From: Stenocarpella maydis
Taxonomy: Eukaryota; Ascomycota; Sordariomycetes; Diaporthales; Diaporthaceae
Assembly (NCBI GenBank): GCA_002270565.1
Contig: NQMI01000011.1
Location: 69,929 to 133,928, forward strand
Direction of reading: 5' to 3'
DNA length: 64,000 nucleotides
This document shows, piece after piece, positions 34,942 to 46,215 of the stretch (position 1 is the first letter of the stretch; each line of letters opens with the position of its first letter). The translations under genes were made by a program, and so were the position numbers. The notes under the pieces were generated by a model. The model searched no databases and was not told the DNA's origin. It saw nothing but the letters and a program-made list of their open reading frames with translations.

Positions 34942-36685
34942 ATGAGCGACCAGGATGACCTGCCTCCCGAGTATTCTAATATCCCCAAAGAGCTTCTCAA
35001 GCATGGAAGAGGCAGATACAAGGACGTCATTCTTGTGCCTCAGCCCTCTGACAGCCCGAACGACCCACTCAACTGGCCGCAGTGGAAAAAGGAGCTGATC
35101 CTTATCATCGTTGGACTCTCAGCGGCAGTGGTTGGGGCCTATGGGCCAATGCTCTCGCCTGGATTTGTCGAAGTCTCGTCGGACCTCGGGATCACGGTGG
35201 AGATCCTGTCACAAGCCACGGCCTGGCTGATCCTCACCATCGGGCTGAGCCTCTTCATCACCAACCCGCTTGCGAAGATCATCGGACGCCGTCCGGTGTA
35301 CATAATCGCCATATGCATCATGTTCGCCACAAGCGTCTGGGGCGCGGCCGTCACGGACTACAGCTCGTTCCTCGCCAGCCGAATAGTAGCCGGCATCGGG
35401 ATGGCCCCTTACGAGATCCTGGTCCAGTGCACTATAGGTGATCTATACTTTGTCCACGAGCGCGCGACGCGGATTGCGGTATGGAATCTCTTTCTACTCA
35501 CCGGTATCAGCGGCGGCGCCTTGATTGCCGGGTACATCATTGAGCTGGACGGATACCGCTGGACGTTCGGGGTGTGTGCCATCTTCTTCGGGATCCTCAT
35601 GGTTGGAGTCATCTTCTTTGTCCCGGAGACAGCCTACCGCAGAGACTCAGTCGCGCCCGTGATTGAGACTGACGACAAGGGAACGCACCTGAAGCTGGGC
35701 CATGAGCATGAAGTCCATCATGTGGAAGAGGAGGCCACTGTTCACGTTGGGAGCCAGGACGAGAAGAGGCATACGTACATCCAGTCCTTACGAATCTTCA
35801 CTGGAAGATACAGTGACGCTCCGACGTGGAAAGTATTCATGCGGCCTATTGTCATGTGGTTTTATCCAGCTGTGCTCTGGGCGTTCCTGATTTATGGTAC
35901 GACTGACCCTCCCCACGTACAAACGGCTTGAGTTGGTGACTTTGCTGACTGACGACCGGTGCCAGGGACCACTATCACATGGGTTGTGGTGTTCTCAGTG
36001 GTCAATGGGGTAATATTCGTCTCGCCCCCGTACAACTTCACTGTCAGCCAAACAGGACTTATAAGCCTATCCCCATTCATCTTGACCATCCTGGGCGAGG
36101 TGATCTCAGGGCCGCTCAACGACTGGATCTGCATCTACCTCACGAAAAAGAACAAGGGCATCTATGAACCCGAATTCCGCCTCCCGCTCATCCTGGCTGC
36201 AGTCATCTTGGGAACGGTGGGTTTCTTTGGCTTTGGGGCGACCATCCACTATCGGACGCACTGGACCGGCCCAGTGCTTTGCTTTGGCCTCGCCAATATG
36301 AGCCTGGTGTTTGCGGCAACTTGCGTGTTCGGGTACATAATCGATGCCTACCGGAGGCACAATGAGGAAGCATTTGTCGCAATCAACTCAAGAAACCTGC
36401 TGACATTTGGACTGACGTACTTTGTCAACGATTGGCTGGCGGAGCAGGGCCCATTGGTTGTATTCTGCATCCTGGGGGGTCTGTTTCTGTTTGTTTGCTC
36501 ATTGACCATCCCCCTATGGTAAGTTGACGAACAGCCACACAGTTTCAAACTGGCTAAAAGGGCAGAAGACAATTTTCGTCTCAGTGTTGAAAATGCTGAC
36601 GGTGAAATCTAGGATTTTTGGAAAGAGGATTCGAAGCTTCATTGGCCGTACAGCATGGCTTCAACGATTTATGAACGATGATTGA
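34942..36685 (+). CDS. MFS transporter (DHA1-like)
   Basis: Three exons (34942-35896, 35966-36518, 36613-36685) give 526 residues. The N-terminus DPLNWPQWKKELIL is typical of fungal DHA1 pumps. The MFS motif A appears as NPLAKIIGRRPVYI, and SRIVAGIGMAPYEIL follows. A charged central loop is His/Glu-rich (HEHEVHHVEEE). The second half keeps six helices, with YRRHNEEAFVAINSRN near the end. The last exon is only 73 nt and gives a basic tail (KRIRSFIG). It is divergently paired with the flavin monooxygenase and followed by the dehydrogenase gene, which makes it the best candidate for the exporter of the polyketide product. Confidence 0.88.
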
Positions 36686-37251
36686 GGATTGTTTATGGGG
36701 CTTAAAAAGAATAGTTTCTACGGAGATGCAATATTTACGCCATTTATGATTAAGTTCACGCAGTGATAATTAGAAGAGTCCTAGGTGAGTAACTGTCACA
36801 CTGTGTTTCTTGAGGGACAACCTATTTTGCTTTGAACCTTTTGTTCTCGACATTGGATTTATTATCTAACACGCTGGGTCTTTGAGAGCTTAAGGCTGTA
36901 TGAAGAGACCGTCGCAGCTCTCTCTCTCTCACAAACCCTCCCCCCTTCTTGTTAATGTAGCCGTTTTTAGTACCTAAGGGGAGTTGTGACCGGATTAAGA
37001 ATGAAACCAGTTAATGAGTAACGAGCGGGCCCTGACGCCATTGGCTCGCAAGGATCTGCTGCGGGGCAACATGTAAGCACGTATCACCGTTTTGGACCTC
37101 GGCATCTCCTTTGCAGCTCTCATTACTAGAGTAAGGGATAAGACCACGCTAAGACCACGCGAACGACTGATGGGAAAGGCGATGTTGGGTTGATACAAAT
37201 GATAAAGCCTCAAGGAACGATTTGGCACAGACAAACAGCACCGAGGCCACA
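36686..37251. other. Intergenic, upstream of the dehydrogenase; contains repeat copy B
   Basis: No gene is seen. It contains the dispersed repeat at 36908-37012 and a CT-rich tract. Confidence 0.5.
36908..37012 (+). repeat. Dispersed two-block repeat, copy B
   Basis: Block 1 is ACCGTCGCAGCTC at 36908-36920, then a (CT)n and C-rich tract. Block 2 is TTGTGACCGGATTAAGAATG followed by AAACCAGTT, ending near 37012. Confidence 0.75.
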
Positions 37252-38541
37252 ATGTCAACTGAGGACTCTACTTTCAATCTGCCATGGGCAGAACCCGCCT
37301 GGCTCGCATCCCTGGAGTCACCTTACTATAACGAGTCTCACAGGAAGATGCAAGCTTACGCCAGGAATTACATCGATCGGAACATCCTTGTCCATCATCT
37401 GAAGTGGGAACAAGATGGCGACTGCCCAGACGCAGCGAAAGCCGATTACATCAAATCCGGGCTTGCCTTCGCGGAAATACCCGCCCAGTACAGGCCGCAG
37501 GGGTTCGAGTCGGTAGCAGGCGTACCAGCCAACGAGCTTGACATCTTCCACAGCATGATCATCTGTGATGAAGCAGCCCGCATAGAAGGAGGCGTCGGCA
37601 TCGCGCTGGCAGGAGCAAATGCCATCGGCGTGCCGCCCATTCTCAACCACGGCACCGAGGAACAGCGGAAGCGGTGGCTGCCGGGGCTGTTCACACGGGA
37701 GACAAGCTTCTGCCTGGGGATAACGGAGCCGAGCGGCGGCAGCGATGTTGGTAATATCCACACCAAGGCGGTCAAGAGTACGGACAAGACTCAGTACATC
37801 GTGACGGGCACCAAGAAGTGGATCACGGGAGCACAGTGGGCAACGCACATGACAACGGCTGTCCGGACAGGTGGCCCAGGGATTGGGGGCATCTCGTTGC
37901 TTGTCATACCGCTGCGCTCTGATGGGGTTGAAATCGAAAAGATACACAACAGTGGCCAGAATGCCGGCGGAGCGAGCTGGGTGCGCATGCGTGACGTCCG
38001 CGTCCCCGCCGGAAACCTCCTCGGGCAGGAGAACCAGGGGTTCAAGTATATCATGACCAACTTCAACAAGGAAAGGTTCCTGATGGCCACGATCTGCAAC
38101 CGCAAGGCTCGGACCTGTCTCAGTACGGCGCTGCAGTATGCGCACGCCCGCGAGACCTTTGGGAAGCCCCTGGTTTATCACCAGATCATCCGCCACAAGA
38201 TCGTCACGCTGGCTAGGGAGGTCGAGTCGCACTGGGCGTGGTTGGAGCAGATCGCCTACCACATAAAGGTCCGCGGGTGGCAAAGCGACGACGTGGCCGG
38301 GCGGATCGCCCTGGCAAAGGTGGCTGGGGGGAGGATGCTGGAGCGGGCTGCGAGAGAGGCCCAGCAGGTCATGGGCGGCGTCGCGTACCAGAGGCAGGGA
38401 CCTGGTGGGGGCGGTCGCGTCGAGCAGATCACGCGTGACCTGAGAATGATGGTGGTTGGAGGGGGCTCCGAGGAAATTCTGGGGAATTTAGCATTCAAAC
38501 AGGATTCCAAGGCGGCTCAGAGGAAGGCTTCAAGGTTGTAG
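37252..38541 (+). CDS. Acyl-CoA dehydrogenase-like flavoprotein with C-terminal SRL
   Basis: An intronless gene of 429 residues, starting at the first ATG (MSTEDSTFN). It shows the ACAD fold: the FAD-binding loop CLGITEPSGGSDVGNI, KKWITGAQWATHM, the middle beta-barrel, ARETFGKPLVYHQIIRHKI, and a C-terminal VVGGGSEEIL. In medium-chain enzymes the catalytic Glu sits in a YEGT motif at this place; here that position is Gly, with two Glu shortly after. So the base may be elsewhere, as in isovaleryl- or long-chain-type members, or lost. The last three residues are SRL, an acceptable peroxisomal PTS1. Adjacency to the pump and synthase suggests a tailoring or precursor role. Confidence 0.85.
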   Translation: MSTEDSTFNLPWAEPAWLASLESPYYNESHRKMQAYARNYIDRNILVHHLKWEQDGDCPDAAKADYIKSGLAFAEIPAQYRPQGFESVAGVPANELDIFHSMIICDEAARIEGGVGIALAGANAIGVPPILNHGTEEQRKRWLPGLFTRETSFCLGITEPSGGSDVGNIHTKAVKSTDKTQYIVTGTKKWITGAQWATHMTTAVRTGGPGIGGISLLVIPLRSDGVEIEKIHNSGQNAGGASWVRMRDVRVPAGNLLGQENQGFKYIMTNFNKERFLMATICNRKARTCLSTALQYAHARETFGKPLVYHQIIRHKIVTLAREVESHWAWLEQIAYHIKVRGWQSDDVAGRIALAKVAGGRMLERAAREAQQVMGGVAYQRQGPGGGGRVEQITRDLRMMVVGGGSEEILGNLAFKQDSKAAQRKASRL

Positions 38542-39344
38542 CTCTTTATGTTGAGGCTCCTCCTCATGGGGACGGACAAGCTCTGCCTAACTTTTGACTT
38601 AGAATTGGGCCACCGACCAGGACCGTTAGCACCATTATACTGACTCTGTTCAGACGAATATCTTGAGGGGCTGAACACTATGCAAGCCCTACATATATAG
38701 TTACATGTATGACGGGTGTTTATATCGTGGAATTCCGCATTGCAGTCGTCAGGAATAGTTACTGACGGGTTTATGGGACTGAGCGTGGGGCAATGGGGAC
38801 TTACCTACCCTAGGGTACCCGTGTACCCTCTCTCCTGTGATATTAGCAACCGCTCTTCTCGAGTGCTCTAAATGGAGGACCACCGCAGCTCTTTATATAT
38901 ATATATATGTGTGTGTGTATTTGTATATATAATTAGAGAGTTGTGAACGGATTAAAACCGAAACCAATTTGCTGCAAGACTTGGGGGGGACGTGCACAAA
39001 GAGACCTATCCTGAAGCACGCGCCTTGAGATCCATATCAATTGGTGCGTCGTATGAGGGATAGAACTATTGAGAGGTGACAAGACATGTCTTGTGCGAGC
39101 AAGTGACATTTGCAGACATGCTCAGTTCGGTTCAGGAAAGTCCTGCAGGTGAATGTGCAAGGTTCATTGTGTAGTGTTTGGCGACCTTCGAATCTGTGCC
39201 CTGTATTATACCTGATACGATTTCTACAGGCGCCCACACTGGTCCAATTGTGGCAGGCGGACCCTCCAAGTAGGGCCCACTTCCACTCGCTACCATACCT
39301 CACCGCATCCTCAAAATTACCGCAAGAGTTGCAAAAAGGCAAAA
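38542..39344. other. Intergenic with repeat copy C and TA/TG microsatellite
   Basis: No gene is seen. A (TA)n(TG)n tract lies at 38894-38920 within repeat copy C. Confidence 0.45.
38878..38969 (+). repeat. Dispersed two-block repeat, copy C
   Basis: Block 1 ACCACCGCAGCTC is followed by a TA/TG microsatellite. Block 2 is TTGTGAACGGATTAAAACCG then AAACCAATT, at 38941-38969. Confidence 0.75.
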
Positions 39345-39436
39345 TGGAGAACAGATGGATTGAACACCTGGCCTTCCGCACACGCCGTGCTATTCACACA
39401 TGCAAAGCGGACGCTCTACCACTGAGCTAGATCCCC
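39345..39436 (-). tRNA. tRNA-Ala (TGC) with intron
   Basis: The minus strand starts GGGGATCTAGCTCAGTGGTA, with a good D-arm (GCTC/GAGC). An anticodon stem CCGC/GCGG surrounds the loop TTTGCAT, and an intron of about 19 nt follows the anticodon. The T-arm is AGGTG-TTCAATC-CATCT. The acceptor pairs in six of seven positions, with one T-T mismatch. The TGC anticodon reads Ala codons. The total of 92 nt equals 73 plus the intron. It could be slightly decayed. Confidence 0.85.
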
Positions 39437-40009
39437 ATTGGCGGAAGCTGTACTATATATAACAGTATACATCCTCAAAAAAAGCCCTATATTGGGAGAT
39501 GGAATTTGGATTAAGCCGCACAGCCGTCAATCTCCCGTTTACTACGCACTTCACTCAATGGCACAGGAAGGTAAACGGCGTCAGAAACGAACATGTTTTG
39601 CAGCTAGACCACCCCTGGGTATTGATGCATCAACAAACTTTGTCAATATGGCATTTCTGCCTGGACCTGTCCAACGAGAGCATGAGCCACCGGGAAATTG
39701 GCGTGCTTCCTCCCGCGCACTAGGAATCCTTCACAGAGCTAGGGCCGCATCCTCGCGAATGCTGATTGGAGAACTTGATTACCGTTTAGGCAGATTATCC
39801 AGGGGAAAAGTAGGCTCCCACGCGGTGAGCTCATTTTCAACAAAAAGAAGGGGAGGCCAGGCGAGATGCCTGCTGTAGACAGTTAACTATATAAATTGCA
39901 GACAATCCCAAGATTGAGCAAGTGACATGGTCTCATCGACAGCAACCTTCGCCGTCATAATTACCAACACCATCTGTTTCTCCTGTCTATCAGCCCCGTA
40001 ACTGTGACA
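39437..40009. other. Intergenic, no gene supported
   Basis: A plus-strand open frame of 146 codons (39438-39878) is not supported by any family signature. The region likely includes the promoter of the next small gene. Confidence 0.35.
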
Positions 40010-40422
40010 ATGCGCGTTGCATCTCTCCTGAGTTTGGCTCTGCCGGCCCTTAGTATGGCCCAGGTAAGTTACGCAGGAACTTCTCGTCCAACTGCGCAAT
40101 ACCAGCTGTGCCCTTCGCATCGATTCATCACCAGCTGATACTGATTTACAAACAGGGAAATGTCACCTCAACCTTGACCACGAGCACCACGTCGGCGGCA
40201 CCTTCGGCGACACCAGACTACCTGGCGATCTGCGAGTCACAAGCATCAAGCTACGCAAACAACTGCCCGCAGTGCCTGTACAGGTGCATTGGCTCTTCCT
40301 ATGTCGAGGAATGTTACTGGAGCACATTCTTCGCCGTCAATGGCATCCAGTCACAGTGCGAGGCTCAAGGAGGTTGGAACTGCAGGCAGACGGCTCTTGA
40401 CTCTGTTTGCCCGGGGCCCTAA
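40010..40422 (+). CDS. Small secreted cysteine-rich protein
   Basis: Two exons (40010-40063, 40156-40422) give 106 residues. The first exon encodes a clear signal peptide (MRVASLLSLALPALSMAQ) that ends at the intron. After a Thr/Ser-rich linker the mature part has eight cysteines, in CESQASSYANNCPQCLYRC, then EECYW, SQCEAQ, WNCRQ and SVCPGP. The even number suggests four disulfides. It is likely an extracellular protein of the fungal small secreted class. I do not know its function, and no membrane anchor is seen. Confidence 0.8.
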
Positions 40423-42149
40423 GCGGTCCTGCGGGCCTGTACGGGGGCACAGCGGAACTGTTTGCTTCAAATGTTTATATCTTATATCGTCGGCAGAGAT
40501 CACGATGGAGAAATTCAGGCAGTTTTTACCTATTACCCTACGACATGAAAGTAAATCACATGGCGATATCCTCGTTGTGGCAGCTGCAGCGCTGATTACA
40601 AATAGGCAGGCTCTGCAAGCACGGCTCGCGTGATTGGTGTCGCACAGTATCCATCCACAGATTTACAGTTTCACAATGTTGTCCATCAGATTCAGCGATG
40701 ATATAAAGAGCCATTAATGTTATGAGATATTTGTTTCTAGAAATATAGAAATATAAATGCTTTAATTTTATCTAAGGTTAAAAACATTGAATCTTAATAT
40801 CTTCTTTCTATATAAGTTACTAAGGTAAAAGTATAAATAAAATATTATACAAGTGTATTGAAGTTTGAAATTTTAGACTTGATTTACAATTAATATAACT
40901 AGCTAATTAAAAGCCTGAGTTTGTGTGCGAAAGGCGCCCAGCCGGAATGGGCCGACGATGTTAGTGTACGTATCTGCACTAGAACCGGCTGATCGGCATA
41001 AGCGGTGGTGGAATGCGGTACCCTAGTGGGCGTTGGATTCGGAGTTTACGGGGTTGATTGAGTTTGGAAGACAGCACACCGTATGAGACGATTTGGATGA
41101 ATCTGAATTATGGGAGTCTTGCTTTGCGTTCTATAGATAAGAAACAACTCATTGAGGTTGCACGCCCATCTTTCTGCAATGCACTCCTCAACTTGCTTGT
41201 ATGCTTGTACTTTCACTGACCGGTGTCCAATTCAATCTACCTCTCCAAGTCTGTGGCTATGCACTTCAAGTTTGTGCTGCGAAGTATGCTGGCTTCGTAA
41301 ATATTCACCTGATAAGGGAAGGCGTGAGCTGAAAACTCGTCCCATCTCGCTTGAGCTTGTCATCTACACTAACGTCTCGGGAGGAGGGATGGTGCAGATC
41401 GGAACTCATGCCTGCTGTAGATTATCGAGCGGGGGATTCCACCGAGATCTGATGTTAGGGTACTCTCATATCCTCGTGAACACAAGCAGCTTGCCGAAAG
41501 AGTTTGGGTTCTCCTCAAACACCTGGGTTTGAATTACCTTCTGCTTCTGGCTAAGTAAGCTGGCGGCTCCTGTCTCCGTGTGGGTACTTGAGACGAGCCT
41601 GACACGGCTCTATTCCGGGGCGCTAGTCAACTCAGACACCCCCCCTTTAAGCGTAAACGTCTATTGACCGTCAGGACTCCACTGCCCCCTGGTCTATGGG
41701 ACCGAATCCTTGTCAACCACATTTTGCCGCATGCTTGAGCATGTTCCAGGCGCCCCAATTGAGATGAACACCCTGTTGAGGAGGGCATGTGGACCGCCGT
41801 CTCTACACTACATGCACTTTGGTCGACAGCGTAATGAAACTGCTCAGCCTGCAGCGCCTCTGCTTGATGTAACACTCGTGCTGTGGAGCCCCCTCGCCGA
41901 GACCAAGTCAGGGCGCGTAATAGTGAAGAGGTACGGATCTTCGAAAACTATAAGATCTGCACCATCCGCTCCCGACACTCACTATCCATGCTCTGATCAA
42001 TCAGTCAACATCTGTCGAGCAAGTCTCCAAGAATACCCGTTCGCTTCAACCTTGTCATTCATTTCCGCTAGTCGGCTGCGCCATCCTTGCGATTTAATTC
42101 ATTGTATTTACTTGACCACCTCAGTCATCCCTTACACAAGACCATCAAA
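40423..42149. other. Long intergenic region with AT-rich block
   Basis: About 1.7 kb. An AT-rich, RIP-like block covers roughly 40715-40915. The frames at 41152-41532 and 41710-42291 show no family signature. Confidence 0.4.
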
Positions 42150-42583
42150 ATGCAGTTCAGCCTCGCCACCCTCGTCCTCAGCCTCGCGGCCCTCGCCGCC
42201 GCCGCGCCCCAGGATAACGCGCTCGTTGCGCGTCAGAATGGCAACCGCCCTGTCCCCACCGGAACCTGTTGCGTTCCCAACACCAGCCTGAAGCAGGACG
42301 CCTGCCAGAGCAACAACGGCGCTGGTCGTTGCGTGCCCGGTGGCAACGACTGTAAGCTACTCCCCGGGTGCCCTCTGCACCCCAACATACATTATACTTG
42401 GCACAGCAATACTAACGGCAACCAGGTGGCAGTGCCCTCAGCTGTGTGGCGCAGGCGAATCTGGCTTGCGATTCCAGCATTATTGAGCGTGGAAAGTCCC
42501 TCTGCAGGGCAAAGGCTGCCAACGGCGGTTTCATCGACGGCGCCAAGGTCATCCAGTCCTTGTCCCAGGCAAAGGTCAACTAA
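42150..42583 (+). CDS. Small secreted cysteine-rich protein
   Basis: Two exons (42150-42351, 42426-42583) give 119 residues. A signal peptide (MQFSLATLVLSLAALAAAAP) is followed by a possible KEX2-like VARQ site. The mature part has eight cysteines: GTCCVPN, DACQS, GRCVPG, NDCGSALSC, LACDSS and SLCRA. The single CC pair argues against a canonical hydrophobin, which has two. The C-terminus is a hydrophilic helix-like end (VIQSLSQAKVN). A secreted protein of unknown role. Confidence 0.8.
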
Positions 42584-43370
42584 AACAGTCACGACACCAC
42601 TGGGCCCACTTTCTAGGTTATCATGCATAGGTCTTGATAGTGAATTAATCATCTTGGCTTCATCTCCTGCACAGTGTCTATCGACCTTTACTAGTCTGTA
42701 CCTTGGCGTTCATGATATACATTGTGATGCAGTCTAATATGAATGGTTCGTTATGAATCCAAAAAATCGTAGAATATGGTTTGAACACCAGACGTTTATG
42801 TCTATATGATGCGGCGTCCGGGAGATTAAGGTAGTAAGTTACGTGAAGATGAAATTTGGCCCCTGCCTTCTCAGCGTGGCTCAATCATCCAAAAGAGAAA
42901 AGAATAAATAAGCTTGTACGGCGCAAGCCGCTATCAAATCCTTTTCTAATCTCAACATAGCGCTTTGCTTTTTATTAGAAGTGGTGTCTAAGCATTATCT
43001 CATTTCCATTTTCCTGCATCCACACCCAGAGTCCTTCAACGACGCAGCTCTCCCAAACGTTGAAAGCCTCATCAGCCAGAAGCTTAGGTTACATAGCTAC
43101 TTCGCGAATATATACCCACTTTCTCACACCCAACTAAAGCGGCTGATGAGCAAAAGGAATATTTGTTATCTGCGAGGTTTATATTACCCTATCTAGTCGT
43201 CATAAACATATTACACGACGGATGCGGCGGCATCGGGCACAAAAGTATAATTAGCCCGACCGCGTTTAGCCAGGGAATGATTGCGACCTGCACCTTGCAC
43301 AAAGACCAGTGCTCGCTCAAGGTGACCGACATCTGGACCCGGACGCCTCGGTAGAGCCGAAGCATTGTGG
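42584..43370. other. Intergenic, no gene seen
   Basis: Short frames only; nothing is recognised upstream of the pectin-lyase relic. Confidence 0.4.
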
Positions 43371-43690
43371 TATAAGCCCGCCAACCTCGGCCCTCCTGTT
43401 CTTGGAAAGCCCGTGGGATTTGCATCGGGCGTCACTGGTGGCAGCGGTGCTGAGCCTGTACGGCCCAGGGCCGCCAACGAGCCAAACGACCTGTCCTACT
43501 GTACCACGCAGATTCCAGGGTCATCGTCCTTGAAAATACATGCGACTGGACCACCGTATTGGGGATAGGCGTCATTGACGCCAGGGAGCCCTGGGGCGAG
43601 TTGGAGGCTAAGTGCCCGGTTGCCCTGGGTCTCGGTGACGAGTGCGCCCCCATGAAGCTATTACCGACTGAGGCGGGAATGGTGATATGA
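43371..43690 (+). pseudogene. Pectin/pectate lyase (PL1) relic, frameshifted
   Basis: The frame reads LGKPVGFASGVTGGSGAEPV, the N-terminal signature of fungal pectin lyases, then loses phase. A second frame gives RVIVLENTCDWT and later EPWGE, matching the next strand and the CAPWG segment of the family in decayed form. No continuation of the parallel beta-helix is found before the AT-rich block at about 43690-43860. So it is a short, 3'-truncated relic of a secreted plant-cell-wall enzyme. Confidence 0.5.
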
Positions 43691-43870
43691 ATAGTTACAA
43701 ATATTAATTTATTCTGAACCTTTCTGTAAATAGTTTTCAATGAATGAGAATTATTCTTTCTTTACTGTTAAATAAATTAAAAAGAAAACCCTTTACAATA
43801 CCTAATATTTGATACTGTTGTTCCCATATACTGATACTAACTACTAGATCAGTACTAAGGTACTATTTTA
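43691..43870. repeat. AT-rich block, RIP-like
   Basis: TA-rich sequence without coding potential directly follows the pectin-lyase relic. Confidence 0.45.
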
Positions 43871-44060
43871 CAACCCTGGATGATATTGTCAATCCTCTTT
43901 CGGAATAATGCCGTCCGTATAGGTCGAAGTATGCATGGTATCCCTCCAGCTTTCCAGCGCATCCCCGCTCACCCATATGTATGTGGATAGACGTAGGCGC
44001 CAAGGGTGGCGAGGCAACGTCCATTGCCATCAGGGTTATATGATACCTAGTTTGTTGCAT

Positions 44061-46215
44061 CTACTTCCCCCATTTCGACCCCCCCTTGCTAGCCATTTTG
44101 ACCTTGCCAGAAGTAAGACTCCGAAGCCTTTTACCATAGATGAAGAGGAGCGGGATACCGGATGACACAACCAGCAAGGAGACAGCGATGTACGACATAA
44201 ATTTGAGGGGCCCTGCATTCTTGGTGTAAGTGGTGCATCTGTGGGCGTCTGAGGCTAGACATTTATGTTACCCACCAATCTCAGATATCCAAGTCGTGAC
44301 TTGCGTGTTGAAATAGAAGGAGGTAAAAATGCGAAGCACAGACACGTTCGTCAAAACAGCACTGAAACAAGGCAAACGTCAGCATCAAAATAAAGATCAT
44401 CAAAACTCAAAGAAACGTACCCAGCCCATTGAGGATACGACTCGATGACATAGTTGTTTATGATTGGGGCGGCCATAAGTGGCGAAGTGATGAGGAAGAA
44501 TTGCCCAAGAAGCAGCACCATGTAGTGAAGGTGGAACTGGTCCGCGTAGCCAAAGACTATGGAGCCGACTATGGCAAACAGTATCGGGGTGATGAGGTTG
44601 ATGAGCTGGTACTCGGGCTCGCGCGACCCACGCCGTTTTGACAGCCACAGCGTCACCTTGTCAGAAAGGGTACCGCCGATGAGGAAAATGGCAACGGTGG
44701 AAACAATCTGGGTGAGGTTGCTCAGACCAGTCAGCTCGAATGGTATTCTGTCATCGGACCCAGGTCAGCCATCTCTGTATTGGAAGGAAGTGGGTATAGT
44801 CAAGATAGGGGTGGGGTTTGGTCGACGGACCCAGCAGCAAGAAGTGCGAACGAGACAATCTGTCCGCTGGCACCCATGACGATACTAAACGCGGTCTGCA
44901 ACAAGGTACAGAATATCACAGCAGGGAAAAAAGTGGTCTTGGCCGTGGCGAGTATCTGGCTGGCTCCCTCTTTCCACTCGTACCCATATTGGAAGCAGCC
45001 AATATCGTCCCATGTCGTGCGGCGGCCATATGTGATATAATCCAGCCTCGTCCGGCTCTCGCCCGGCTCGACGGGCCAGAGCTGCTGTCCAGCTGCGGAG
45101 GGGGCATATCAGCAGGGCCGCCCCTGGCGACGGAGATCAGAGTGGGTGGGTACCCACCGAGTTCTGCATTTGACCGTTGCCTCCTGGACTCGGGTACAAA
45201 TGCAATCAAGAAGAGCCATGCAAATATGCCGATGGCCGATGTGATGAAGTAGACCCAGCGCCAAGTATAATTGACCGAGATCCATGGAGCCAGGATGCCG
45301 AAGGCGATGATCATAGGTCCCTGTCCCCGTTAGAAACCTCCCAGAACGCATGTGTTTCCCCGCAGCGTTACTTACTTGGGCCGCAATAATAGCGGCGACG
45401 GCTTTGTTCCGCCGATGAATAAACATGATGTCCTGGACAATCAAAGGCAGCAAAGCCTCCACAGCGCCCGAGCCCAGCCCGTGGAAAACACGTGCGGCAA
45501 TGTGGCTGGTCAGAGACGTGCTAGCACCAGCCCAGAAGCCTGAAGCCCAAGACAGCGTGGAGGTCAGGATGAGGACTGGCCTTCTGCCGATGGCTGTGGA
45601 CAGCGGGACTAGTAGATAGGTTGCGAATCCATTGCTGAGGAGAGGGATCGTGGCCAGTAGGGAGACCTGTGCGAGCGAGACAGGCTGGACACCAGGAGGG
45701 ATGATGGCGAGAGGGTCCGGGTTGCCCTTCAGGTCGGCGTGCTTCAGAGTCGAGGCCGGATCGACCCCAGAGTACTCGAGGAGGAATACCGGGGTCAAGC
45801 CGGCGATGGCGATCTCTGCAGCCAGCGAGATGGACCCGAAGAAGCACATGGAAGCCACAGCGAGCCATTTGCGCCATTCCTTGAGGTTCAGAGGGTCTTT
45901 CGGGTCAGGCGTCGGCGTAGGAACAAGCCTAATGTTGCCGTCCTTGTCATATATTTCTGTGCTGCCCAGGACAATGTCCTCCTTCTCTTCAATCTCGAGG
46001 CCGTCTTTGAGTGTATCATTAGTTTCGGTTCTGGTCAGAGACTCTTCGTCTTCTTCGATACGTCTCATGTTGTTCGGTGGGTACGAAGGAGTGGGTGGCT
46101 GCCCCGGTTGGATGTACTGTGCAGCCCATGAAGCCCGAGGGTCGATGGTGCTGATAGGCACAAGGTAGGCGGAGTTGCGCTTGGCCATCGCCATGAGTGA
46201 ATTTCGGTTGTCCAT
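44061..46215 (-). CDS. MFS transporter (DHA1-like)
   Basis: Six exons chain in frame from MDNRNSLMAMAKR at 46215 to a TAG at 44061. The first exon (46215-45376) holds a long acidic cytosolic tail and DPKDPLNLKEWRKWLAV. The first helices follow, with PLSTAIGRRPVLILTS (motif A) and ARVFHGLGSGAVEALLP. The second exon begins GPMIIAFGILAPWISVNYTW. Later exons give FFPAVIFCTLLQTAF, TLSDKVTLWLSKRRGSR and a basic C-terminus (KMASKGGSKWGK). Twelve helices are expected in the plasma membrane. It lies 5.5 kb from the dehydrogenase gene beyond two small genes, so cluster membership is uncertain. One donor is GTCCGT, which is weak. Confidence 0.82.
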
